Positions 1-5,585 of a stretch of 10,495 nucleotides of DNA are shown here, piece by piece. Each line of letters opens with the position of its first letter. Positions within the stretch are counted from its first letter, which is position 1. The translations under genes were made by a program, and so were the position numbers. Source of the stretch: Deltaproteobacteria bacterium (GTDB lineage Bacteria; JAUYMQ01); contig JAUYMQ010000381.1 in the NCBI GenBank assembly GCA_030698575.1, forward strand, positions 1 through 10,495. Reading direction: 5' to 3'. Below the pieces are notes generated by a model. That model saw only the letters and a list, made by a program, of their open reading frames with translations, searched no databases and was not told the origin of the DNA.

Positions 1-1
1 G

Positions 2-427
2 GCCGCCGTCGAGGCGGTCCGTCTCGTAGGAATGCCCGAGGGGCGGATTCCGCTTGCACAGGCGGCGACCTATCTCGCCTCTGCCCCGAAATCGAACGCG
101 AGCTACGTCGCCATCAACCGCGCCGAGGCCGCCCTTCGTGAAAAGGGTGCCCTGCCCGTCCCGCTCCACCTTCGCAACGCGCCCACGGCGCTGCTGGAGA
201 GCCTCGGCTACGGCAAGGGTTACCGATATCCGCACGACTATCCTGGGCATCATGTGCCCCAGCAATATCTGCCGGACGATCTCGCGGGCGCGCGATTCTA
301 TGAACCCTCGGCCGAGGGGGACGAGCGCGAGATCGGGGCGCGGCTGGAAGGGTGGAGAAAGGCCTCCGCGGGCGCGACGCCGGCCGCGGCGGAGAACCCC
401 GGAAAGACAAAAAAGAAGGGAGCCTGA
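2..427 (+). CDS. rarA: Replication-associated recombination protein A, C-terminal part (5' end outside window)
   Basis: RarA (MgsA) is a clamp-loader-like AAA+ ATPase that acts at stalled replication forks in the cytoplasm. Only the last 141 codons lie here, so the ATPase motifs are outside the window. What remains is the C-terminal tetramerisation domain, recognised by a run reading VGMPEGRIPLAQA, then YLASAPKSNASYVAI, then the stretch around PVPLHLRNAP and GYRYPHDYPGH, all hallmarks of the family. The frame is open from base 2 with no start needed; the ATG at 32 is an internal methionine. The stop is TGA at 425-427. The last ~20 residues are a lineage-specific tail rich in Ala, Lys and Gly. 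The gene converges with the GGDEF regulator at 463, and its stop codon sits in the loop of that gene's terminator hairpin. Family assignment is firm. Confidence 0.93.
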   Translation, partial: AAVEAVRLVGMPEGRIPLAQAATYLASAPKSNASYVAINRAEAALREKGALPVPLHLRNAPTALLESLGYGKGYRYPHDYPGHHVPQQYLPDDLAGARFYEPSAEGDEREIGARLEGWRKASAGATPAAAENPGKTKKKGA

Positions 428-435
428 AGGCTCCC
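408..435 (-). terminator. Intrinsic terminator of the GGDEF response regulator
   Basis: A perfect 7-bp stem (GGGAGCC at 418-424, GGCTCCC at 429-435) with a 4-base loop. Read on the minus strand it is followed by TTCTTTTTTG, so it terminates leftward transcription from the regulator gene ending at 463. There is no T-tract on the plus side, so it is not an obvious terminator for rarA, although the rarA TGA lies in its loop and first stem boundary. Confidence 0.85.
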
Positions 436-462
436 GTCCCCGCGCACGGTTCTGTCAGCGCT

Positions 463-1380
463 TCAGGACGCCAGCACCACCCGGTTGCGTCCCCCCTCTT
501 TTGCCTTGAAAAGCGCATGATCGGCTTTCTGGATCAGCTGGTCCGCGCTGTGAATATCCGGGTGAGGGTAGAGCACCACGCCCGCGCTCAGTGTCTGACT
601 TATGGTGTGCTTCTCGAAGGTGAACCGCGCGCCTTCCACATCCTCACGGACACGCTCCGCCAGCGCAACCGCGCCCTTCTTCTGCGTGTTCGGGAGGAGC
701 ATGGCGAACTCCTCTCCCCCGAAGCGCGCCACCAGATCCGGCTTGCGCGAGTTGCGCTTCAGGATCGCCGCCACCTCGACGAGAATGTAGTCGCCCGCCA
801 TATGCCCGTAACGATCGTTCACGGCCTTGAAGTGATCGAGATCAAACATCATGTAGGCCAGTGCGAGGTTGTATCGCGAACAGCGGTTGAACTCGACCTC
901 GAGTTTCTCCCGCAGGTATCGGCGGTTGTATATGTTGGTCAATCCGTCTGTGACTGAAAGCTCGGAAAGGCGCGCGTTCTTGATCTTCAGCTCGTCCTGG
1001 AGATCCTTTATCTTCAGCTGGACCTTGACACGGGCGATGAGCTCGCGCTCGTCGAAGGGCTTGACGAGATAGTCCGAGGCCCCCTGCTCCAGCCCCCGCA
1101 CCTTGTTTCTGAGATCCTCGGCGCCGGTCAGGAGGATGACGGGCACGTCCTTGTAGACAACACGGCGACGTTTCATGAGGAGGAATTTGAAGCCGTCGCA
1201 GACGGGCATCAGGAGGTCGCAGAGAACCAGATCGATCGGATGCTGCATCAGCATCTTGAAGCCGGTCAGACCGTCGCTCGCCTCATGGAGGTCGGTGAAG
1301 ACCTTGGTCTCTCGCAAGATTTCGCGGATCTGCTTCCGGATCTGCTCGGAGTCGTCGATGATAAGGACGGAATAGCCCAA
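463..1380 (-). CDS. Response regulator with GGDEF domain (diguanylate cyclase, PleD-like)
   Basis: This is a two-domain signalling protein of about 305 residues. An N-terminal receiver domain (residues ~3-120) has the acidic pair D9-D10, phospho-acceptor D55 (LVLCDLLMP), T85 and K107 (YLVKPF). A short helical linker at ~122-142 leads to a GGDEF domain (~142-300). The catalytic signature is GGEEF at 221-225, with metal-binding D180 in FDLDHF. An intact inhibitory site RKPD at 212-215 lies at the standard spacing upstream. It should therefore convert two GTP to cyclic di-GMP when phosphorylated, with product feedback. I chose the TTG at 1380 because GGAGG lies 6 bases upstream, and the receiver then starts normally (GYSVLIIDDSE). 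The ATG at 1407 and a TTG at 1470 give N-terminal extensions without a good ribosome site. No histidine kinase is adjacent. It lies 150 bases downstream of the zinc-ribbon gene with no terminator seen between, so cotranscription is possible. Confidence 0.9.
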   Translation of the reverse strand: MGYSVLIIDDSEQIRKQIREILRETKVFTDLHEASDGLTGFKMLMQHPIDLVLCDLLMPVCDGFKFLLMKRRRVVYKDVPVILLTGAEDLRNKVRGLEQGASDYLVKPFDERELIARVKVQLKIKDLQDELKIKNARLSELSVTDGLTNIYNRRYLREKLEVEFNRCSRYNLALAYMMFDLDHFKAVNDRYGHMAGDYILVEVAAILKRNSRKPDLVARFGGEEFAMLLPNTQKKGAVALAERVREDVEGARFTFEKHTISQTLSAGVVLYPHPDIHSADQLIQKADHALFKAKEGGRNRVVLAS

Positions 1381-1530
1381 AAGTTTCCTCCGGCCTTTGA
1401 CCGGCATGGTGGCAGACCCCGGACGCGCCGCTGGCCGACCCGGGAGCGAACAGGGTTTCTTTTCGACCAATAGGGAGCAAGGCTTGAGATCGGGCAGATC
1501 GGCGCCGGTGGAGGGCGCGTGGCGGCGAGG

Positions 1531-2175
1531 TCAGGCGCCCCGGCCGCCGCCGGCGGGAACCAGGGGCACGTCGCAGTCGGCGCACCACTCGAAGCCCGCG
1601 CGGTAGGACTCGCCGCACTCCGGGCAGAGGGCGGCCTGATCGGGATCGAGCGAGCGAGGCGGGAGATCGTCAGGAGGTCCGCTCACGGCAGGGTCGTCCC
1701 ATCTCTCGTTTTCAGGCGCGGGCTCCGATTCGTCCGCGGCTTCGTCGGGCGGGCGAAGCTCCTCCCGCGATAGCGCCGGGGGCTCGTCGAGGGCCTCTCC
1801 GATCACATCGATCGCGCGATCCTGATCGGCGGCCTGGACCACGAGAAGCACCACATCAGATTCGGACTCGGAGATTATCCGCTTCGCCGCGATGCCCGCC
1901 CGGGCAAGCGCTTCCGCCGCGCGCTCGGCCCAGTCGGCGTCGGCTTCGGCGAGGATGACCTCCGCAGGCAGATCGTCCTCGTCCGACGCCTGGGGGGCGG
2001 AAACAGGGGAGCCGGGGGCCCCGGGGACGGAAACCTCGATGGCGCCAGTCCGGATCGGCGGGGCCGGCGGCGGGGATTCACGCCGCTCCGTGTAGGGTTC
2101 GGTTGGCGCGTCGCAGGGCCCGCAGTGGGCGGTGCGATCGTCGTAAACGGAAAAACAGCGCGGGCAGCGGCGCAT
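1531..2175 (-). CDS. Dual zinc-ribbon protein with DUF2007-like core
   Basis: A 214-residue cytoplasmic protein with no signal peptide or membrane segment. Residues 1-21 form a half zinc ribbon with C4xxC7 and C18xxC21. Residues ~70-130 look like the small DUF2007 (putative signal transducing) fold: VILAEADADWAERAAEAL, then a GI-A-AK-I turn, then a VVLLVV strand and a DRAIDVIGEAL helix. Residues 182-205 form a second zinc ribbon with C184xxC187 and C198xxC201 (CPECGESY, CADCDVPLVP). The two linkers (~25-68 and ~131-180) are Pro/Asp/Glu-rich and probably disordered. The start is ATG 2175, with GGGAGGAAAA 8-11 bases upstream; the longer open frame to 2307 lacks a ribosome site and would run over a terminator. 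Function is unknown: proteins with DUF2007 plus zinc ribbon are usually annotated as hypothetical. The neighbouring cyclic di-GMP regulator may be incidental. The gene is real; the domain naming is moderately sure. Confidence 0.8.
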   Translation of the reverse strand: MRRCPRCFSVYDDRTAHCGPCDAPTEPYTERRESPPPAPPIRTGAIEVSVPGAPGSPVSAPQASDEDDLPAEVILAEADADWAERAAEALARAGIAAKRIISESESDVVLLVVQAADQDRAIDVIGEALDEPPALSREELRPPDEAADESEPAPENERWDDPAVSGPPDDLPPRSLDPDQAALCPECGESYRAGFEWCADCDVPLVPAGGGRGA

Positions 2176-2262
2176 CTTGCGGTTTTCCTCCCGGCGTCCG
2201 GTTGTGGGTGGGTAAAGGGATGATGGCACGGCAAGAGGCGCAATAAAACCGCGAACCGACCA

Positions 2263-2292
2263 GGCGTTGCCGGGGCAACCGCCCCCCCCCCC
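2263..2292. repeat. Inverted repeat beside an 11-base C homopolymer, upstream of the zinc-ribbon gene
   Basis: GTTGCC at 2266-2271 and GGCAAC at 2274-2279 form a 6-bp perfect inverted repeat. It can extend by three G/C pairs with one bulged base. It is followed directly by eleven consecutive C at 2282-2292. No T-tract follows on either strand, so this is not an ordinary terminator. It lies ~90-115 bases before the zinc-ribbon start, where an operator or 5' leader structure could be, but no clear -35/-10 pair was found. Confidence 0.35.
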
Positions 2293-2305
2293 TGATTTCA
2301 GCGAC

Positions 2306-2338
2306 AAAAAAGGGCGAAGGACCCTGGGTCCCCCGCCC
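2306..2338 (-). terminator. Strong intrinsic terminator of the secreted-protein gene
   Basis: On the minus strand the stem is GGGCG, two G·U wobble pairs, then GGACCC, closed by a tiny loop and paired with GGGTCC, TT and CGCCC. It is about 12 bp long and is followed at once by TTTTTT (the A run at 2306-2311 of the plus strand). It lies 26 bases past the stop at 2364 and cleanly separates that gene from the zinc-ribbon gene. Confidence 0.92.
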
Positions 2339-2363
2339 TCACATGGCGCCGTCGAGCCATTCC

Positions 2364-2927
2364 TCAGAAAGGCTTGCCGGTCGTCTTGATAAGGCCGATG
2401 AAGGTCTCGCCGGTCGAATCATTCATCATCCGCAGGTTGCCCCGGATGGACTTCAGCGGGGGTTGGAGCATGCCGATTGACTTGTCCACCCCGAAACGTG
2501 CGAGGTAGTCCAGGACGAGTTCTACGTTCCCGGGACCAGAGGTCTGAGTCTCGAGGATCAGAACCATCTGGTAGATCTCGGCGCCTGTGCGATTCGTGAC
2601 GTTGCTGGCCATCACGGTCTCATCGAGCAGCTCGCCGCTGAAGACCTCGCCGCCCGTGAACACCCCCTGGCTCGTGTGCAACTCGCAGGTCGAATCCATC
2701 GTGATGATGGGGAGCGTATTGACGCTCACGTCGCCGTTCACAAAGGTGATAGTGTTGCCCTCGCGCCCCCGGCAGTTCACCGGCGCGGGCGGGGCGCCGT
2801 CTACATACACGAAGCCCGTGATGTCGACGGGAAAAGTGATGTCCGCCGACGCGGGCGATGGTGCGAAGGCCAGCACCGCGACGGCGATCAGGATCGCTCC
2901 TATCTTCAATATCTTGAACTTGCGCAT
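2364..2927 (-). CDS. Secreted protein of unknown function with Sec signal peptide
   Basis: I do not recognise this 187-residue protein. Residues 1-28 are a textbook Sec signal peptide: a basic start (MRKFKILK), a hydrophobic core (IGAILIAVAVLAFA), and an A-S-A cleavage site before D29. The mature ~159 residues have no further membrane segment, lipobox or C-terminal sorting motif. They alternate short hydrophobic stretches with Gly/Thr/Asp-rich turns (ITFPVDITGFVYVDG, FTGGEVFSGELLDE, IRGNLRMMND), suggesting a beta-rich fold. Exactly two cysteines, C52 and C81, could form a disulfide after export. The start is ATG 2927, with GGAAGGAG 5 bases upstream; the open frame continues to 3134 but that extension has no ribosome site and would bury the signal peptide. 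It is monocistronic with its own strong terminator. The cell location (periplasm or outside) is inferred from the signal peptide only. Confidence 0.82.
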   Translation of the reverse strand: MRKFKILKIGAILIAVAVLAFAPSPASADITFPVDITGFVYVDGAPPAPVNCRGREGNTITFVNGDVSVNTLPIITMDSTCELHTSQGVFTGGEVFSGELLDETVMASNVTNRTGAEIYQMVLILETQTSGPGNVELVLDYLARFGVDKSIGMLQPPLKSIRGNLRMMNDSTGETFIGLIKTTGKPF

Positions 2928-3009
2928 TTTGGCTCCTTCCCCTCCGGCACCCCTTCCCATTCGAACCCTATCGGCCCAGGGAGCCGAATCTTGATAGTCC
3001 GGGAGAGAC

Positions 3010-3022
3010 TTCTCCAGGAGAA
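3010..3022. repeat. 13-base perfect palindrome upstream of the secreted-protein gene
   Basis: TTCTCCAGGAGAA is a perfect inverted repeat around a central A, 83-95 bases upstream of the ATG at 2927. An overlapping alternative hairpin uses GGAGA at 3002-3006 with TCTCC at 3011-3015. It may be an operator, but no convincing promoter hexamers were found near it, so the role is a guess. Confidence 0.3.
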
Positions 3023-3106
3023 TCCGACCCTCACGGCCTGGAAAGCAGAAGGGCGCGAAATACGCTGATAAGGGGAGGAAACGCTCGTCTCGAATTCGGG
3101 ACCCGC

Positions 3107-3130
3107 AAAAAAATAGCCCCCGGCGGGAGC
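3107..3130 (-). terminator. Minus-strand terminator-like hairpin with no minus-strand gene just upstream
   Basis: Read on the minus strand, GCTCCC, loop GCC and GGGGGC form a 6-bp stem (one G·U pair), followed by TATTTTTTT. The plus-strand version has a C·A mismatch and no T-tract, so the signal is directional. The nearest minus-strand gene reading toward it is the LLM oxidoreductase, which ends ~1.17 kb away at 4303 and shows no terminator of its own. Confidence 0.5.
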
Positions 3131-3196
3131 GCAATCTTCGAGAGGCTCGGGAAGGGCTTCACGCTGGTCCGCTTCGCAGACGTCGACGCGTCAACT
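3122..3196 (+). pseudogene. Possible remnant of an FAD-dependent aromatic monooxygenase C-terminus
   Basis: In the frame beginning at 3122 the plus strand encodes about 25 residues reading GGSAIFERLGKGF and then TLVRFADVDAS. This resembles the C-terminal thioredoxin-like segment of phenol-hydroxylase/TfdB-type FAD monooxygenases, where a GRS-x-x-D-x-x-G-x-GFTLLR pattern is common. Upstream in the same frame there is no family match, and there is no start codon or ribosome site. Downstream the similarity stops within ~20 bases of the DoxX ribosome site. A complete enzyme of this family is several hundred residues, so this would be a small relic left by deletion. The match is from memory of the family pattern and is short; it could be chance. 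Confidence 0.35.
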
Positions 3197-3218
3197 CATA
3201 TCTCAGAGAGGAACTTCC

Positions 3219-3455
3219 ATGGTAGAAAACGCGGCAGAAAACAGGACGGAAAACAGCAAACGTTTCCGATCCGTCAGCATCCTCAGCGCAATCGTCGCGC
3301 TCGTCTTCCTCGGCGCAGGGTCGGGTAAGCTCATCGGGGCCGGGCAGATGGTCGAGACTTTCGAGCATTTCGGTTTCGACACAGACTTTATGCGGTTCAC
3401 CGGCGCCGCGAGCTGGTCGGCTGACGCGGACCAGAACCGAAGGAGGCTCACCTGA
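3219..3455 (+). CDS. Truncated DoxX-family membrane protein (probably a broken gene)
   Basis: Residues ~17-64 match the start of DoxX-like proteins: a first membrane helix (SILSAIVALVFLGAGSGKL), then the family pattern G-x-x-x-M-V-E-x-F-EHFGF and an MRFTGAA segment. DoxX proteins normally have about 120-150 residues and four helices. Here the similarity stops at residue ~64 (base ~3410) and the frame ends after 14 unrelated, charged residues at TGA 3453-3455, so three helices are missing. The 5' end looks intact: ATG 3219 preceded by AGAGAGGAA. The junction suggests a deletion that joined this gene to the leader of the next one. Its stop overlaps the next start (TGATG), so translation of the fragment could still help initiate the downstream gene. 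The intact protein would sit in the inner membrane; the fragment is probably non-functional. Confidence 0.65.
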   Translation: MVENAAENRTENSKRFRSVSILSAIVALVFLGAGSGKLIGAGQMVETFEHFGFDTDFMRFTGAASWSADADQNRRRLT

Positions 3456-4264
3456 TGATGCCGCAAGCGAACGACTTTCTCGATGAGAGCGAGGCGCTTC
3501 ACGCGCTCATAGATCCCTTGTCGGATGAGCGCCTCGGCCAGCCGACGGCCTTCAAGGGGTGGACCATCAACCACGTCATCGGCCACCTGCACGTGTGGAA
3601 CCACGCAGCGGACCTTTCCCTCGAGGGCGATGAGGCATTCCAGGGCTTCTACAAGGAGGTCGTGAGCCACATGGCGGCCGGCGGCACGCTGAGCTCGTTC
3701 GAAAGGCACTGGTTGAAGGGGCTCGAAGGGCGGGCTCTCGTCAAAACTTGGCGGGAGTCTTTCATCGAGATAGCGGGCCGATTCGGCGAGGCGGATCCTT
3801 CGATGCGCGTGCAATGGGCGGGACCCAGCATGAGCGTGAGGTCGTCCATCACCGCGCGCCTCATGGAAACCTGGGCGCACGGGCAGGAGGTCTACGACAC
3901 CCTCGGGGTGGTGCGGCGGAACGCCGACCGCATCCGCAACATCGTCGTGCTCGGCGTCAACACCTACGGATGGACCTTCAAGGTGCGCGGTCAGGAGCCG
4001 CCGGAACCCATGCCGCACCTGCGCCTGACGGGCCCGTCCGGCGAACTGTGGACCCATGGCGAGCCGAGCGAAGCGGAGGTGATCGAAGGGCTGGCGGAAG
4101 AGTTCTGTCAGGTCGTTACGCAGACGCGGAACATCGCCGACACGGCCCTGCAGGTGACCGGCCCGAACGCGGAGTCCTGGATGCGACAGGCCCAATGCTT
4201 TGCCGGGCCGCCGGAAACGCCGCCGGCGCCGGGTCAGCGGAAGACGGCCACCCTGTCTCGGTGA
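3455..4264 (+). CDS. TIGR03084/maleylpyruvate isomerase-like metal-binding protein
   Basis: A 269-residue soluble protein of the DinB/MDMPI superfamily, closest in pattern to TIGR03084. The N-terminal four-helix part (~1-150) carries the likely metal triad H44 (in NHVIGHLHVWNH), E138 and H142 (in ARLMETWAHGQEVYD). The E-x-x-x-H spacing is that of zinc-dependent, mycothiol-using maleylpyruvate isomerase. Residues ~155-250 form the usual C-terminal domain (NTYGWTFKVRG, LRLTGPSGELW). Family members act in thiol-dependent isomerisation or transfer or are uncharacterised; the substrate here is unknown, and I see no evidence of mycothiol biosynthesis in the window. The start is ATG 3455, with AAGGAGG at 3440-3446 eight bases upstream; a second ATG follows directly at 3458. 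The start overlaps the stop of the truncated DoxX. It converges with the LLM oxidoreductase, 38 bases apart. Confidence 0.8.
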   Translation: MMPQANDFLDESEALHALIDPLSDERLGQPTAFKGWTINHVIGHLHVWNHAADLSLEGDEAFQGFYKEVVSHMAAGGTLSSFERHWLKGLEGRALVKTWRESFIEIAGRFGEADPSMRVQWAGPSMSVRSSITARLMETWAHGQEVYDTLGVVRRNADRIRNIVVLGVNTYGWTFKVRGQEPPEPMPHLRLTGPSGELWTHGEPSEAEVIEGLAEEFCQVVTQTRNIADTALQVTGPNAESWMRQAQCFAGPPETPPAPGQRKTATLSR

Positions 4265-4274
4265 CCTCGGTCAC
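4261..4274. repeat. Palindrome at the stop codon of the metal-binding protein gene
   Basis: GTGACC, two bases, GGTCAC: a 6-bp perfect inverted repeat covering the TGA at 4262-4264 in the 38-base gap between two convergent genes. Neither strand has a T-tract after it, so it is at best a weak bidirectional end or RNA-stabilising structure. Confidence 0.35.
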
Positions 4275-4302
4275 GCACTGCCCTGGGGGGCTGCGTCGCC
4301 GC

Positions 4303-5352
4303 CTACAGCATCTCTGCCAGGTCTCGAACAAGGCCCAGTTGCTGATCCGCCAGACGCGCGTCGAATCCCACGAGCATGGTGAAGTCGATGTCGAGCGCTT
4401 TCCAGGAAGCAATCTGATCGCGCATGTGTTCCTTCGGCCCCACGAAAGCGAGCTGATCGATCAGGTCGGCCGGAATCGCAGCGGCGGCTTCCTGCTTCTT
4501 TCCGGTCAGGTAGAGATCCTGGATCTTTTCGGTCACTTCTTCGTAGCCGTAACGATCGATCGCGTTCTTGTGGAAATTCTGTCCTTTCGCACCCATGCCG
4601 CCGATGTAAAGGGCAAGATAGGGGCGTACCTGGTCACGGCATGCGTCCAGGTCGGCGCCGGGGATGATCGGCTGCATCACGTAAATACCGAACTCCCTGA
4701 TCGATTTCCCGCCACCCGCTTTCGCGAATCCGGCATCGAGCTTGCTCCGATAAACCCGGTCGAAGTGCAACGGCGACAGCAACATCGCGAGCCAGCCGTC
4801 GGCGATCTCGGCGGTCTGCTCGATGTTCTTCGGCCCCTCTGCGCCGATCACGATCGGAATATCAGGCCGACCGTGCAGGATGCTTTTGAGCGGCTTCCCC
4901 AGGCCCGTCGCCCCGTCGCCGGTAAACGGGATCTGGTAGTGCTCGCCATCGTGCGACATCGGCGCTTCGCGCTCGAAGATTGCCCGGATGATGCGCACGT
5001 ACTCGCGCATGCGCCCGAGCGGACGGCTGTAGGGCATGCCGTACCACCCCTCGACCACCTGCGGGCCCGAAACGCCGAGCCCCAGAATCATCCGTCCCCC
5101 GCTCAGCTGATCCAGCGTGATGGCCGCCATGGCGGCGGCCGCCGGCGCCCGAGCAGAGAGCTGCAGGATGCCGGTCGCGAGCTTCATCTTGCGCGTGTGC
5201 GCGCCAATCCAGGCGAGCGGCGTCAGGGCGTCGGAACCGTAGGCTTCGGCTGTCCAGACCGAACTGCATCCCATCGCCTCGGCTTCCTTGATTTGCGCGA
5301 TCGGAATTTCGATCGTCCGTCCCGAGTACCCGAGATTGATTCCAATTTTCAT
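4303..5352 (-). CDS. LLM-class, probably F420-dependent, oxidoreductase
   Basis: A 349-residue flavin/F420-type luciferase-like monooxygenase fold (TIM barrel), cytoplasmic. It starts with the family strand MKIGINLGYSG, followed by VWTAEAYGSDALTPLAWIGAHT, the conserved GGRMILGLGVSGPQ at 85-98, a phosphate-binding-type segment IPIVIGAEGPKN (166-177), and a C-terminal LAFVGPKEHMRDQI helix that closes the barrel. The length and the GVSGPQ-VEGWYG pattern fit the mycobacterial-type F420-dependent subgroup (TIGR03559-like) better than FMN alkane monooxygenases; the cofactor is inferred. Substrate is unknown. The start is ATG 5352, with GAAGGAAGGG upstream. The TTTACA/TATGAT promoter at 5386-5415 indicates it is transcribed separately from the tRNA operon. 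No T-tract terminator is visible after the TAG at 4303-4305. Confidence 0.88.
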   Translation of the reverse strand: MKIGINLGYSGRTIEIPIAQIKEAEAMGCSSVWTAEAYGSDALTPLAWIGAHTRKMKLATGILQLSARAPAAAAMAAITLDQLSGGRMILGLGVSGPQVVEGWYGMPYSRPLGRMREYVRIIRAIFEREAPMSHDGEHYQIPFTGDGATGLGKPLKSILHGRPDIPIVIGAEGPKNIEQTAEIADGWLAMLLSPLHFDRVYRSKLDAGFAKAGGGKSIREFGIYVMQPIIPGADLDACRDQVRPYLALYIGGMGAKGQNFHKNAIDRYGYEEVTEKIQDLYLTGKKQEAAAAIPADLIDQLAFVGPKEHMRDQIASWKALDIDFTMLVGFDARLADQQLGLVRDLAEML

Positions 5353-5385
5353 CGTTTCCCTTCCTTCGGCAGGTTAACAGGGGGG

Positions 5386-5415
5386 ATCATAACCCTTGTC
5401 CCACCACCGTGTAAA
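5386..5415 (-). promoter_or_regulatory. Sigma-70-type promoter of the LLM oxidoreductase
   Basis: On the minus strand TTTACA (5415-5410) and TATGAT (5391-5386) are separated by 18 bases. Each hexamer matches the consensus in five of six positions. Transcription would start near 5379, giving a leader of ~27 bases before the ATG at 5352. The -35 overlaps the T-tract of the second tandem terminator. Confidence 0.65.
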
Positions 5416-5431
5416 AAACAGCCGCTCGGCG
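5413..5431 (-). terminator. Second, short tandem terminator after tRNA-Asp
   Basis: On the minus strand a small GCCG/CGGC hairpin (5421-5430) is followed by TG and a run of six T (A run at 5413-5418). It sits directly after the main terminator and may act as backup. The stem is only 4-5 bp. Confidence 0.4.
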
Positions 5432-5434
5432 CGT

Positions 5435-5473
5435 AAAAAAACCCCCGCACGGCCACGACTGGACCGGCGGGGG
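5435..5473 (-). terminator. Intrinsic terminator ending the hup-tRNA-Val-tRNA-Asp unit
   Basis: On the minus strand CCCCCGC (5473-5467) pairs with GCGGGGG (5448-5442). An inner CGG/CCG extends the stem with one bulge, and seven T follow (A run 5435-5441). It begins 7 bases after the tRNA-Asp CCA end. Confidence 0.92.
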
Positions 5474-5479
5474 CGACAA

Positions 5480-5556
<77 letters not shown>

Positions 5557-5585
5557 AAAAAACTTCCGCCGCGCGTGGCGCGGCG
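5557..5585 (-). other. Terminator-like hairpin in the tRNA-Val/tRNA-Asp spacer
   Basis: On the minus strand CGCCGCG (5585-5579), a 5-base loop and CGCGGCG (5573-5567) form a perfect 7-bp GC stem. After GAAG come six T (5562-5557) that abut the first base of tRNA-Asp. The 4-base gap makes it weaker than a standard terminator; it could be an attenuator or a processing structure. Confidence 0.45.

Noticed and set aside
2176-2307. 44-residue N-terminal extension of the zinc-ribbon protein
   Set aside because: Its start lies in the T-tract of the neighbouring terminator and it reads through the C homopolymer; ATG 2175 has a good ribosome site and begins at the zinc ribbon.
2928-3134. 69-residue N-terminal extension of the secreted protein
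   Set aside because: No ribosome site at 3134, and it would place the signal peptide internally; ATG 2927 has GGAAGGAG just upstream.
3203-4195. Minus-strand open frame of 330 codons antisense to the metal-binding protein
   Set aside because: It exactly opposes a gene with recognisable catalytic residues and ribosome site; its own sequence is His/Arg/Ala-rich with no domain and no ribosome site.
3748-5436. Plus-strand open frame of 562 codons across the metal-binding protein and LLM genes
   Set aside because: It runs out of frame with one recognised gene and antisense to the other; the translation is Arg/Gly/His-rich without family motifs, as expected of a shadow frame in GC-rich DNA.
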